The notes under the pieces: model-generated
The model's database searches: none
What the model was told of the DNA's origin: nothing
The model's input: the letters and a program-made list of their open reading frames with translations, nothing else
Part shown: piece by piece, positions 1 to 7,440 of the stretch
Position numbering within the stretch: position 1 is the stretch's first letter
Layout: every line of letters starts with the position of its first letter
Assembly (NCBI GenBank): GCA_964615285.1
Contig: CAZTND010000025.1
Location: 1-20,005, forward strand
Direction of reading: 5' to 3'
Source of the DNA: RGIG4074 sp964615285
GTDB lineage: Bacteria; Bacillota; Clostridia; Christensenellales; Borkfalkiaceae
Length of the DNA stretch: 20,005 bases
Position numbers and translations under genes: made by a program

Positions 1-95
1 TGGCGCCGTCGTGTGCGCTCTTCTTCCCGGCGGAGGAACGCGCCGCCCGCTTTTTGCATAAAATACATCGTTATTTTTTCGGCGGGAGGCGCAGG
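1..95 (+). other. Left edge: leader of glmM, possibly the tail of an upstream gene
   Basis: No complete gene is present. One plus-strand frame is open from the window edge to a TAA at 59-61 and could be the last codons of an upstream gene. The frame shared with glmM is also open to the edge, but its translation does not look like a GlmM N-terminus. In many Bacillota the gene before glmM is cdaR (ybbR), but these few codons cannot identify it. No convincing promoter was seen. Confidence 0.25.
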
Positions 96-1460
96 ATGGG
101 TACATTTTTCGGGACGGACGGATTCCGCGGGGAAGCAAATGTCGGGCTGACGGCGGAACATGCCTTTCGGCTGGGGTGTTTTCTCGGCGAATACTGCCGC
201 GAACGGGCGGGGGCGGGCGAGACCTGCCGCGTGGTCATCGGCAAGGACCCCCGCCGCTCCTCCTATATGTTCGAATACGCTCTGGCGGCGGGGCTGACGG
301 CGTGCGGGGCGGACGCCTATCTCCTGCACGTCACGACCACCCCCTCGGTCGGCTACATCGTGCGCGCGGAGGGCTTTGACTGCGGCGTGATGATCTCGGC
401 AAGCCACAACGGCTATCAGGACAACGGCATCAAACTTCTGGACGCGGGGGGCGAAAAGCCGTGCGGGGAAATGATCGACCGCGCCGAGGCGTACCTGAAA
501 GCCGCGCCGCCGCCCGCTTTCGTCACGGGGGAAAAGATCGGCAGGACGGTGGATTACACCGAGGGCAGGAACCGCTATGCGGGCTACCTCATCTCCCTCT
601 CCCGCTTTTCCTACCGTGGCGTGAAGGTCGGGCTGGACTGCGCCAACGGGTCGGCATTCGCCCTGGCGCAGAGCGTGTTCGGCACTCTGGGGGCGCAGGT
701 GTACTGCATCAACGCCGCGCCCAACGGGCTGAACATCAACCGCGGGAGCGGCAGCACCCATCCGGAAGTGCTCGCCGCCTTTGTTCGGACGCACGCCCTC
801 GACGTGGGCTTTGCCTTTGACGGCGACGCCGACCGCTGTATCTGCGTGGACGAAAGGGGGAACGTCGTGGACGGGGACGGTATCCTCTATATGAGCGCGC
901 TCTATCTGCAAAGCTCGGGCGAGCTGGACGGGAACAGGATCGTCTGCACGGTGATGACCAACAGCGGGCTTTGCGCCGCGCTCGAAAAGCGGGGGATCGG
1001 CTGTGAACGCGTGGCGGTGGGGGATAAATATGTGCGCGAGGGCATGAAACGTTCGGGCGCCGCGCTCGGCGGCGAACCTTCGGGGCACATCATCTACGGC
1101 AAATACGCCGGCACGGGGGACGGCATCCTGACGGCGATCAAGGTCATGGAGATCATGCTCGGCGAAAAAAAGAAGCTGTCCGCCCTTTTGGAGGGTTATC
1201 GCCCGCTGCCGCAGCTGCTCGTCAATGTGCCCGTGTGCGACAAGGGGGCGGCGTCCGCCCCGTCCGTGCAGGCGGGCGTCAAAGCGGCGGCGGAAAAATA
1301 CGGCGTGCGGGTCATTCTGCGCCCGTCGGGCACGGAAAACGCCGTGCGTATCTTCTGCGAAGGACGGGACGCGGCGGCATGCCGCCTGGCGGCGGGGGAA
1401 CTGAAGGAACTGGTCCTCGCCGCGCGGCGGGAGATGGAAACCAAGGGCGGGGAGGCTTGA
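96..1460 (+). CDS. glmM: Phosphoglucosamine mutase GlmM
   Basis: GlmM interconverts glucosamine-6-phosphate and glucosamine-1-phosphate in the cytosol, on the route to UDP-GlcNAc for peptidoglycan. The 454-residue product matches the usual family length. Visible motifs are the N-terminal GTDGFRG, the phosphoserine loop ISASHN followed by DNGIK (catalytic Ser about residue 103), the metal loop DGDADRC, the sugar-binding GGEPSGH and the phosphate-binding RPSGTE near the C-terminus. Two usual prolines are replaced: SASHNG instead of SASHNP, and RPSGTEN instead of RPSGTEP. The ATG at 96 is chosen because GGGAGG lies at 84-89 and the family N-terminus begins there; a TTG at 54 would add 14 unlikely residues. 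glmS follows after 3 bases, so the two are co-transcribed. Identification by motifs is firm. Confidence 0.96.
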   Translation: MGTFFGTDGFRGEANVGLTAEHAFRLGCFLGEYCRERAGAGETCRVVIGKDPRRSSYMFEYALAAGLTACGADAYLLHVTTTPSVGYIVRAEGFDCGVMISASHNGYQDNGIKLLDAGGEKPCGEMIDRAEAYLKAAPPPAFVTGEKIGRTVDYTEGRNRYAGYLISLSRFSYRGVKVGLDCANGSAFALAQSVFGTLGAQVYCINAAPNGLNINRGSGSTHPEVLAAFVRTHALDVGFAFDGDADRCICVDERGNVVDGDGILYMSALYLQSSGELDGNRIVCTVMTNSGLCAALEKRGIGCERVAVGDKYVREGMKRSGAALGGEPSGHIIYGKYAGTGDGILTAIKVMEIMLGEKKKLSALLEGYRPLPQLLVNVPVCDKGAASAPSVQAGVKAAAEKYGVRVILRPSGTENAVRIFCEGRDAAACRLAAGELKELVLAARREMETKGGEA

Positions 1461-1463
1461 ATC

Positions 1464-3206
1464 ATGTGCGGGATCATTGCGTATACGGGCAGGCGGCAGG
1501 CGGCGGGCGTATTGTACGAGGGGCTCACCCGCCTGGAGTACAGGGGGTACGACTCGGCGGGCATCGCCGTCTTAAGCGGGCAGCGCATCGACTGCGTCAA
1601 GCGCGCGGGCAGGGTATCCGCCATTGCAGACGTGCGTACCATGCCCGGGAATTGCGGCATCGGGCACACCCGCTGGGCGACCCACGGCGGGGCGGAGGAC
1701 AAAAATGCCCACCCCCATGTCTGCGGTAAATTTGCCGTCGTGCACAACGGCATCATTGAAAATTATGCGCAATTGCGTCAGGAACTTGCGGACATGGGGC
1801 ATGTCTTTTCTTCGGAGACCGACAGCGAAACGGCGGCGCACCTGTTGGCGGCGCACTATCGGGGGGACCTTCTGGAGGCGGTGCAGAGGACGGTGGAACG
1901 GCTGGAAGGCTCCTTTGCCCTCTGCATCTTGTGTTCGGACTACCCCGACCGCGTGGTATGCGTGCGGCAGAAGAGCCCGCTCATCGCGGGCATGGCGACG
2001 GACGGCATGCTTGCCGCCAGCGACATTCCCGCCCTCGGCGCGTGCAAAAAGATCCGCGTGCTCTCCGACGGGGAGATCGCCCTCCTTTCGCCCGAGGAGG
2101 TACGGATATTCGACTTTGCCCTGCACCCCGTACCCGCCGCGTTCACCGACAACGCCGTGCGTTCGGTCGCCGTCGAAAAGGGGCGGTATGCCCACTTCAT
2201 GCGCAAGGAGATCGGCGAAGAGGGCCGCGCCGTTTCGGATACGGCGAAGGGGTTCGACGCGGGGGAAGGGGCGCGGCTGGCGGCCGACGCGGGCATGTTC
2301 TCCCGCATCTGCATCGCGGCGTGCGGCACGGCGTACCACAGCGCGCTGACGGGGGCGGACCTGCTCGAGGAGGCGCTTCGCGTGCCCGTCACGGCGGAAC
2401 TTGCCAGCGAATTTTGCTGCCGCCGGCCGCTGCTCGGCAAAAATACGCTCGTTCTGGCGGTCAGCCAGAGCGGGGAAACGGCGGACACCCTCGCCGCGGG
2501 ACTGTTGGCAAAAAAGGGGCGCGCGCGGCTCGCCGTGCTCACCAACGCGGGCTATTCCTCCCTCGCGCGGCTTGCCGACTATCGGTTTTTAACGGCCGCG
2601 GGTGTGGAAGTGGGGGTGGCGGCGACCAAGACCTATGCCGCCCAGCTCTCCTTTTTCTATGCCCTCGCCGCCTTTTTGCGGGGCGGTCGCGCGGCGTTTT
2701 TGGAAAAATTTCCCGCAGAGCACCGAAGGCTGCTGCGGGAGGAGGGGCACATCCGCCGCCTCGCCGCGTCCGTGGCGGGCGCGCAGGGGATCTATTTCAT
2801 CGGCCGCGGCGCCGACTATCCTTCCGCGCTCGAAGGCAGCTTAAAGCTCCGCGAGGTGTCCTATCTGCCGAGCGCGGGGTATGCCGCGGGGGAACTCAAG
2901 CACGGCAGCATTGCGCTCATGGACAAAAACGCCGTCGTCGTTGCGGTCGTCACGCAAAAAAATCTGAAAGAAAAGAGCAAAAACGCCGTTTGCGAAGTGC
3001 GTTCCCGCGGGGCAAAAGTCATCGCCGTCACGCCCTTTCCCGACATCCCCGCCGACGCGGTCATTCAACTCCCCGCCTGTCCGCAAAAGTATTATCCGCT
3101 CGTGTCCGAGGTGCCGCTGCAGCTCTTCGCCTATCATACGGCGCTCGCGCGCGGGCTGGACCCCGACCGTCCCCGCAACCTCGCCAAGAGCGTCACGGTG
3201 GAATAA
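1464..3206 (+). CDS. glmS: Glutamine--fructose-6-phosphate aminotransferase (isomerizing) GlmS
   Basis: GlmS makes glucosamine-6-phosphate from fructose-6-phosphate and glutamine, the first committed step of hexosamine synthesis and the step before GlmM. The product has 580 residues, slightly shorter than the E. coli enzyme (609). The N-terminus MCGIIAYTG supplies the catalytic Cys of the Ntn glutaminase domain (about residues 1-220). The hinge has the KG-x-Y-x-HFM-x-KEI motif. Two SIS sugar-isomerase domains follow, with ACGTAYHS, SQSGETADT, the AAGELKHG loop and the conserved C-terminal tail ending NLAKSVTVE. The start lies 3 bases after the glmM stop, with GGGGAGG inside the glmM end as ribosome binding site. 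That gap leaves no room for a glmS ribozyme directly upstream, so any such control would have to act before glmM. Confidence 0.97.
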   Translation: MCGIIAYTGRRQAAGVLYEGLTRLEYRGYDSAGIAVLSGQRIDCVKRAGRVSAIADVRTMPGNCGIGHTRWATHGGAEDKNAHPHVCGKFAVVHNGIIENYAQLRQELADMGHVFSSETDSETAAHLLAAHYRGDLLEAVQRTVERLEGSFALCILCSDYPDRVVCVRQKSPLIAGMATDGMLAASDIPALGACKKIRVLSDGEIALLSPEEVRIFDFALHPVPAAFTDNAVRSVAVEKGRYAHFMRKEIGEEGRAVSDTAKGFDAGEGARLAADAGMFSRICIAACGTAYHSALTGADLLEEALRVPVTAELASEFCCRRPLLGKNTLVLAVSQSGETADTLAAGLLAKKGRARLAVLTNAGYSSLARLADYRFLTAAGVEVGVAATKTYAAQLSFFYALAAFLRGGRAAFLEKFPAEHRRLLREEGHIRRLAASVAGAQGIYFIGRGADYPSALEGSLKLREVSYLPSAGYAAGELKHGSIALMDKNAVVVAVVTQKNLKEKSKNAVCEVRSRGAKVIAVTPFPDIPADAVIQLPACPQKYYPLVSEVPLQLFAYHTALARGLDPDRPRNLAKSVTVE

Positions 3207-3243
3207 AAGACCGTTTTACGGCCCTGTTTGCCCGTCCATCTCC

Positions 3244-3272
3244 TTGACAAAGCCTTCGGAAAGGGGTATACT
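3244..3272 (+). promoter_or_regulatory. SigA-type promoter of galE
   Basis: A consensus -35 TTGACA (3244-3249) and a -10 TATACT (3267-3272) are separated by exactly 17 bases. The predicted start site is near 3279, about 24 bases before the galE ATG, with AAGGAG between them. galE therefore has its own strong promoter and does not depend on readthrough from glmM-glmS. Confidence 0.85.
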
Positions 3273-3302
3273 TTCGGTAATGACAGCAAGGAGAATCATG
3301 AT

Positions 3303-4325
3303 ATGGACAAAAGCAAAAAAATTCTCGTCACGGGCGGCGCGGGCTTCATCGGCAGCCACACCGTCGTGGAACTGCAGAACGCGGGCTACGGCGTCGTCGT
3401 TTCGGATAATCTCTGCAATTCTTCCCCCGAAAGCCTGAAACGGGTGGAGAAGATCACGGGCAAGCCCGTCAAATTTTACGAGGCGGACATCTGCGACAAG
3501 GCGGCGCTCGAAAAGGTGTTTTCCGAAAACGACATCGGCAGCGTCATCCACTTCGCGGGGCTCAAAGCCGTGGGCGAAAGCTGCCGCAAGCCGCTCTTAT
3601 ACTATCAAAACAATATCGGCGGCACCTTGAACCTTCTGGAAGTCATGGGAAAGCACGGCGTCAAGAGCATCATCTTCAGTTCTTCCGCCACGGTGTACGG
3701 CGAGCCCGAGCGGCTCCCGCTCGACGAAACCTGCCGCCTGTCGACGACCAATCCCTACGGCTCGACCAAACTCATGCAGGAACGCATCCTGCAGGACATC
3801 TATAAGGCGGACAACGAGTGGCAGGTCGTGCTGCTGCGCTACTTTAATCCCGTCGGTGCGCACGAAAGCGGGCTTATCGGCGAGGATCCCAACGGCATTC
3901 CCAACAACCTCATGCCCTACGTCGCACAGGTGGCGAGCGGAAAACTTAAAGAAATCGGGGTGTTCGGCGACGATTATCCCACGCCTGACGGCACGGGCGT
4001 GCGCGACTATATCCATGTGGTGGATCTCGCCCGCGGGCACGTCGCCGCGCTCGACAAGATCGAAAAGAACGGTGTGTATATCTATAACCTCGGCACGGGT
4101 AAGGGGTACAGCGTGCTCGACATGATTCACGCCTTTGAAAAGGCGTGCGGCAAAAAACTGCCCTACCACATCGCGCCCCGCCGCAGCGGCGACGTCGCCG
4201 CCTGCTACGCCTCGGCGGAAAAGGCCAAAAAGGAACTCGGCTGGGAGGCAAAGTACGGCATCGAGGAGATGTGCGCGTCCCAGTGGAAGTGGCAGAGCAT
4301 GAACCCGAATGGCTACGAAAAATAA
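3303..4325 (+). CDS. galE: UDP-glucose 4-epimerase GalE
   Basis: GalE interconverts UDP-glucose and UDP-galactose using tightly bound NAD; some members also act on UDP-GlcNAc/UDP-GalNAc. It is a cytosolic extended short-chain dehydrogenase of 340 residues, the normal length. The NAD-binding motif GGAGFIGSH lies at about residues 11-19, the catalytic region shows SSSATVYG, and the active-site pair is in NPYGSTK (YxxxK). DYIHVVDLA and NLGTG further on are typical. The ATG at 3303 has AAGGAG at 3288-3293; longer in-frame starts would lie within the promoter. With glmM and glmS upstream it forms a nucleotide-sugar supply group, although it is transcribed separately. Substrate range cannot be told from sequence. 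Confidence 0.95.
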   Translation: MDKSKKILVTGGAGFIGSHTVVELQNAGYGVVVSDNLCNSSPESLKRVEKITGKPVKFYEADICDKAALEKVFSENDIGSVIHFAGLKAVGESCRKPLLYYQNNIGGTLNLLEVMGKHGVKSIIFSSSATVYGEPERLPLDETCRLSTTNPYGSTKLMQERILQDIYKADNEWQVVLLRYFNPVGAHESGLIGEDPNGIPNNLMPYVAQVASGKLKEIGVFGDDYPTPDGTGVRDYIHVVDLARGHVAALDKIEKNGVYIYNLGTGKGYSVLDMIHAFEKACGKKLPYHIAPRRSGDVAACYASAEKAKKELGWEAKYGIEEMCASQWKWQSMNPNGYEK

Positions 4326-4351
4326 ATTCCGTCGGTCAAAGAGAAGAGGAC

Positions 4352-4386
4352 CGGGCGCCGCATTGCGGCGCCCGCTTTTCTTTTTT
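4352..4386 (+). terminator. Intrinsic terminator after galE
   Basis: A perfect 10-bp GC-rich stem (4352-4361 with 4365-4374, loop ATT) is followed by CTTTTCTTTTTT. It lies 26 bases after the galE stop and should end the galE transcript completely. Confidence 0.93.
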
Positions 4387-4509
4387 CCGGCAATTCAGGC
4401 GGTATACGCGCCCGTTATTCGTGCCGGGCTTTCTTTTCCGCGGAAAGGGATCGCTTGCCGCCGTCAAGAAGTAATTTTACAAAAAAATGACATTTTTATT
4501 GCAAAAGTT

Positions 4510-4739
4510 GTGAATTTTTTATATACGGAGGCGAATGCCGACGTGTCGGCGGCCTATTTCGGGGTCGGTCAAAGGAAGGCGGCAAAGGCCATACGCTCCA
4601 TGAAGTTTTACAACTTCCTGCTGCGCGCGCCGCGTTCGGGGAAGCGGTCGAAGCGGCCGTCGGGCGCATCGAATGGTACGATCGGTTTTTGCCGGAAGGA
4701 GGGGAACCGCCCGAACGCTTGAAACGGGATTACGAGTAA
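4510..4739 (+). pseudogene. Unrecognised, apparently frameshifted coding remnant
   Basis: One frame from a GTG at 4510 reads a protein-like stretch containing SAAYFGVGQRKAAKAI, then turns into low-complexity Arg/Ser sequence near 4625. Another frame then becomes protein-like, with GRIEWYDRFLPEGGEPPERL, and ends in TAA at 4737-4739, right against the ribosome binding site of the next gene. The simplest reading is a short gene broken by one frameshift or small deletion near 4625-4640, once upstream of the MFS gene in an operon. A weak promoter-like pair (TTGCAA at 4499-4504, TATACG at 4522-4527) precedes it. The family is not recognised, and it may simply be non-coding GC-rich sequence. It occupies most of the 426-base gap between galE and the MFS remnant. 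Confidence 0.3.
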
Positions 4740-4751
4740 AAGGAGATATAC

Positions 4752-5066
4752 ATGGCTGCAAATCATGCGAAAGACACGGTGAAAAATGCGGCACGGCCGC
4801 AAAAACAAAAGATGACGCCCCTGGAAAAGAGCTGGATCTTATACGACGTCGGTAACTCGGCGTTTACCCTGATCGGCGCGCCGCTGCCCCGGATCGTATT
4901 CCTCGCCGTGTTCGTCGTGGTCAAGTCTGCCTATTCGACCAGCCCGGTCTTTTACGACTCCATGCTCTGCGACGTGACGACCCGCGAAAGGTTGGATAAG
5001 CTTTCCGCACAGGGCTATGCCCCCGGGGGGGGGTACATCGGCGGCTGCATTCCCTTCATCATCTTC
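4752..5066 (+). pseudogene. Truncated UMF1-type MFS transporter remnant
   Basis: The start is well formed: AAAAGGAG at 4738-4745, ATG at 4752, and the family N-terminus LEKSWILYDVGNSAF. After about residue 45 the protein jumps to a later family segment, FYDSMLCDVTTRERLDKLS followed by GYIGGCIPFIIF. Full members are about 400-450 residues with 12 helices. Here the helices between the first and about the fourth are missing, and everything after about residue 105 is lost. The reading frame is kept across the internal deletion. A run of nine G at 5025-5033 adds residues where the family usually reads GYAxGYIG. Past about 5066 the sequence is the antisense of the neighbouring minus-strand gene. 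It cannot form a working transporter. Family assignment is from remembered motifs. Confidence 0.8.
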
Positions 5067-5971
5067 CCTCCCTCCGGTCCGGTCTCCTTGTCGGGCCGGA
5101 GCTCTTTTTGTTCTCCTTCCCGGATGACGGTGGGGATAAACTGCCGCGCAAATTTTCCCTTGCCCCGTTTCAGCACATAGAGATAGCCGATGACCGAAAA
5201 GGCGAGCGCGCCGATAAAGTTCAGGATGAGGTCCTTCATGGTGTCGATGACGCCGATGTCTAAAAAGCCCCCTTCGATGGTTGCCAGTGCGTTGCCGTCG
5301 GCGTCATACAAGACGGTGCGGGCAATGTTTTCGATGGATATGACGATGTTCCTGCGGCTTTCGTCCAGGAGGACGCTCCGCACGGCGTCGATGAGGAAAT
5401 CCTTTTGCATGTCGGTGTGAAAGACGGCATCCATGAAAAACTCGAAAAATTCCCAAAGCACCCCCACGGTCATGGAAAAACAGAAGGCGACCACGGTCAG
5501 GAAGAGGGGGGAGAGGGAGAATTTCCGCCTGCGGCGGTTGAGGAGGTCGACGAGGGCAAATCCGATCGCCGCGCACAGAAAGCCGTTGACCGTGTGCAGC
5601 AGGCTGTCCCAGAGGGGAAAGTTGACGTAAAAAGACGCCGCTTCGCCCAGGATCTCCGCGCAGAAAATGAACAGCAGAATGATGATCTCCAGCGTGGAGG
5701 GCAGTTCCACGCGAAAAGCCTCCTCCACAAAGAAGGGGAGGAGGAATAAAACGAGGGTCAGGGCGCAGAAAAACGCCGTCGCCCAATGGCCGCCGAGGAG
5801 CGCCAGGCAGAGGGCGGCGGCGACCGGGATGCGCAGAGCGAGATAGACGCGGAAGGTCGCCTTGTGCGCGCGTGCCTGCGCCCGCATCCGCCGCACAAAG
5901 GAAGGCTTCCTTGCCTTTCGCAGCTCCGTATATCCGCCGTTTTTTTCTTGCTCGCCTTTTTCGCCCTTCAT
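5015..5971 (-). CDS. Multi-pass membrane protein, YjdF/DUF2238-like
   Basis: Function unknown. From the ATG at 5971 the product has 318 residues and about six hydrophobic segments (roughly 43-60, 63-82, 93-113, 122-144, 156-176, 246-267). Conserved-looking polar motifs inside or beside helices are WDSLLH (121-126), WEFFEF (173-178) and DTMKDLILNFIGA (243-255). This pattern recalls the YjdF/DUF2238 family. The start is uncertain: the frame stays open to a GTG at 6070 that overlaps the tmcAL stop as GTGA, but no ribosome binding site is near either start. The last dozen codons and the TAG stop are read from the antisense of the MFS remnant, so the natural C-terminus has probably been replaced or extended. 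It may be co-transcribed with tmcAL. Confidence 0.7.
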   Translation of the reverse strand: MKGEKGEQEKNGGYTELRKARKPSFVRRMRAQARAHKATFRVYLALRIPVAAALCLALLGGHWATAFFCALTLVLFLLPFFVEEAFRVELPSTLEIIILLFIFCAEILGEAASFYVNFPLWDSLLHTVNGFLCAAIGFALVDLLNRRRRKFSLSPLFLTVVAFCFSMTVGVLWEFFEFFMDAVFHTDMQKDFLIDAVRSVLLDESRRNIVISIENIARTVLYDADGNALATIEGGFLDIGVIDTMKDLILNFIGALAFSVIGYLYVLKRGKGKFARQFIPTVIREGEQKELRPDKETGPEGGKMMKGMQPPMYPPPGA

Positions 5972-6001
5972 ACCTTTGCAGTATTTCCCGTTTGCGCGCC
6001 G

Positions 6002-6030
6002 ATTATGTATGCCGCGCTCCGCGGCAAAAA
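6002..6030 (-). promoter_or_regulatory. Weak possible promoter of the YjdF-like gene
   Basis: On the minus strand TTTTTG (6025-6030) and CATAAT (6002-6007) are 17 bases apart. The implied start, near 5995, would lie about 24 bases before the ATG at 5971 and would exclude the GTG start at 6070. The boxes are poor matches. Confidence 0.3.
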
Positions 6031-6066
6031 TTTCGGGCGATGCGGGGAAAGGGGCGGCGGGGCGGT

Positions 6067-7290
6067 TCACCGCCGCACAAAGCGGGCGGTACAGCCATTC
6101 AGCGGCCGGCGGCAGAGGGCGCGGTAAATTTTATCCGCCCGTTCGGTCAGGGCAAAGCATCTTGCCGCTTCGCCGTTCAGCTTGTCCGCGTCGCCTTTGC
6201 GCGTCAGGAGGGGCAGCCCGCTCCGGCTCAAAAGGCCCAGCATTTCGTCCGCCGCTGCGTCGTTCACCGCCAGCACGCTGCAGTAGAGCGGAACGCTTAA
6301 AAAGATCCTCTGGTCCGATCGCGTACATCCCAATGTCAGGGAAAGCAGGATGCGCCTGAGGCGCGCGGCGGTGTAGCGGCGGGAAGTCGCTTTTTGCACG
6401 ATGTCCGCCGCCGTAAAGCATTCCTCCGTCAGGTTCTGCAATCGGTGTTCCAATCCCTCCGAACAGTCGGGCGCCGCCGCGACCCGCTCGGCGGGGGCAG
6501 CGACGAGGGCATGGTACTCCATCGCGTCTAACTTTTCCGCCGCGCTTGCATCGAGGGCGGCGGGCAGGCTCTCAAAGACGAAATCGGGCACATTTTTTTG
6601 AATCTTTTCGGACATGCCCCCCGCGTAAACGGCATTCCGTATCGCCGAAGCCGAAGAAAGATTTTCGTACAATTCCCCGTCGGCATAGCCCGCTCCCGCC
6701 CGCCGCAGGGGCAGCAGCTCCATGTCCGCCCCCGCCCGCAGGATCGCCTTGGCGTATTCGATCCCGAGCATGTTGTTCGGCGCGGAAAACAATCGTTCAT
6801 CGGCAAAGGGCATGCCCGCTTTCAGGGCGGCAAAGCGCGCTTTGGCAAAGGACTGCCCGCCGTCCAGTTCTCTGCGCAGCGTTTCTTTGAATGCGGGCGG
6901 CTCTTCGAGGGAAAGGCGCGCCGCGGCGGCAAAATCTTCCGCGTCCCCGCATTCGCACCCGAAGGCAAGTTTTCTGACGGCGGGAATGCGGGAAAGGATG
7001 TTCATAGCCCCGCCGGCAAACATCTCGGCGTTTGCCGCGGCAAAGGGCGCTGGCAGTTCCAGCACGGCATCCGCGCCGCCCAAGATCGCGTGCGCCGCGC
7101 GGGTGTGCTTGTCCAAGATCGCCGCCTCGCCCCGCTGCACGAAGTTGCCGCTCATCAGGCAGAGGATGAAATCGCAGCCCGCGCGGGCGCGGATCTCTTC
7201 CAGCTGGCGGCGGTGGCCGTTGTGAAAGGGATTGTATTCGCATATGACGGCACAAATTGTTTTCTCTTGTTTTATGTCCTGTTTTTTCAT
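6067..7290 (-). CDS. tmcAL: tRNA(Met) cytidine acetate ligase TmcAL (YlbM family)
   Basis: TmcAL uses ATP and free acetate to make N4-acetylcytidine at the wobble base (C34) of elongator tRNA-Met, which secures AUG reading. The product has 407 residues, the usual length. The nucleotidyltransferase signature EYNPFHNGH lies at residues 18-26 (HxGH type), followed by LMSGNFVQRGE and ELPAPFA, all typical of the YlbM family. The ATG at 7290 is chosen because the family motif normally starts within the first 20 residues; an ATG at 7341 would add a hydrophobic 17-residue stretch. Neither has a strong ribosome binding site. The frame stays open far upstream, but that is antisense to pta. The acetate-forming genes pta-ackA lie head-to-head with it, which fits its use of acetate. 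Confidence 0.92.
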   Translation of the reverse strand: MKKQDIKQEKTICAVICEYNPFHNGHRRQLEEIRARAGCDFILCLMSGNFVQRGEAAILDKHTRAAHAILGGADAVLELPAPFAAANAEMFAGGAMNILSRIPAVRKLAFGCECGDAEDFAAAARLSLEEPPAFKETLRRELDGGQSFAKARFAALKAGMPFADERLFSAPNNMLGIEYAKAILRAGADMELLPLRRAGAGYADGELYENLSSASAIRNAVYAGGMSEKIQKNVPDFVFESLPAALDASAAEKLDAMEYHALVAAPAERVAAAPDCSEGLEHRLQNLTEECFTAADIVQKATSRRYTAARLRRILLSLTLGCTRSDQRIFLSVPLYCSVLAVNDAAADEMLGLLSRSGLPLLTRKGDADKLNGEAARCFALTERADKIYRALCRRPLNGCTARFVRR

Positions 7291-7300
7291 AAAAATTTGC

Positions 7301-7329
7301 TTTACAATTGTCGAAAGGAAGAGTATAAT
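7301..7329 (+). promoter_or_regulatory. SigA-type promoter of pta-ackA
   Basis: TTTACA (7301-7306) and a consensus TATAAT (7324-7329) have a 17-base spacer. The predicted start is near 7336, leaving a leader of about 105 bases before the pta ATG. Confidence 0.85.
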
Positions 7330-7330
7330 A

Positions 7331-7350
7331 GAAATATTCATAAATATTTC
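7331..7350. promoter_or_regulatory. Perfect inverted repeat at the pta start site, candidate operator
   Basis: GAAATATT and AATATTTC are separated by CATA, giving 8-base arms that match perfectly. The site covers the predicted pta start point and also lies in the early transcribed region of tmcAL, so one bound dimer could affect both. The regulator is unknown. Confidence 0.5.
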
Positions 7351-7371
7351 TTGCGAAAAGTTTGCAATTTC

Positions 7372-7400
7372 AGTATAGCATACTTTCGTCCGCAAGTAAA
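7372..7400 (-). promoter_or_regulatory. SigA-type promoter of tmcAL
   Basis: On the minus strand TTTACT (7395-7400) and TATACT (7372-7377) have a 17-base spacer. The predicted start is near 7365, so the tmcAL transcript runs toward and past the pta start site near 7336. Confidence 0.75.
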
Positions 7401-7440
7401 GAAAAAATATCTGTTTGAAACCCAGGAGGATTTTGAAAAA

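Noticed and set aside
1449..1463. A glmS ribozyme or riboswitch before glmS
   Set aside because: Only 3 bases separate glmM from glmS. No room exists here, and nothing like it is visible before glmM within the window.
3207..3225. Small hairpin after glmS (CCGT-TTT-ACGG)
   Set aside because: The stem has only four strong pairs and lacks a T tract, so it is not supported as a terminator.
4738..4755. Ribosome binding site resembling the phage T7 gene 10 leader used in expression vectors
   Set aside because: The match is a short AAGGAGATATACAT followed by native-looking sequence. No other vector sequence is present, so chance is the better explanation.
5025..5033. G9 run as a contingency locus for the MFS gene
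   Set aside because: The gene is already missing an internal block and its 3' end, so slippage there would not switch a working protein.
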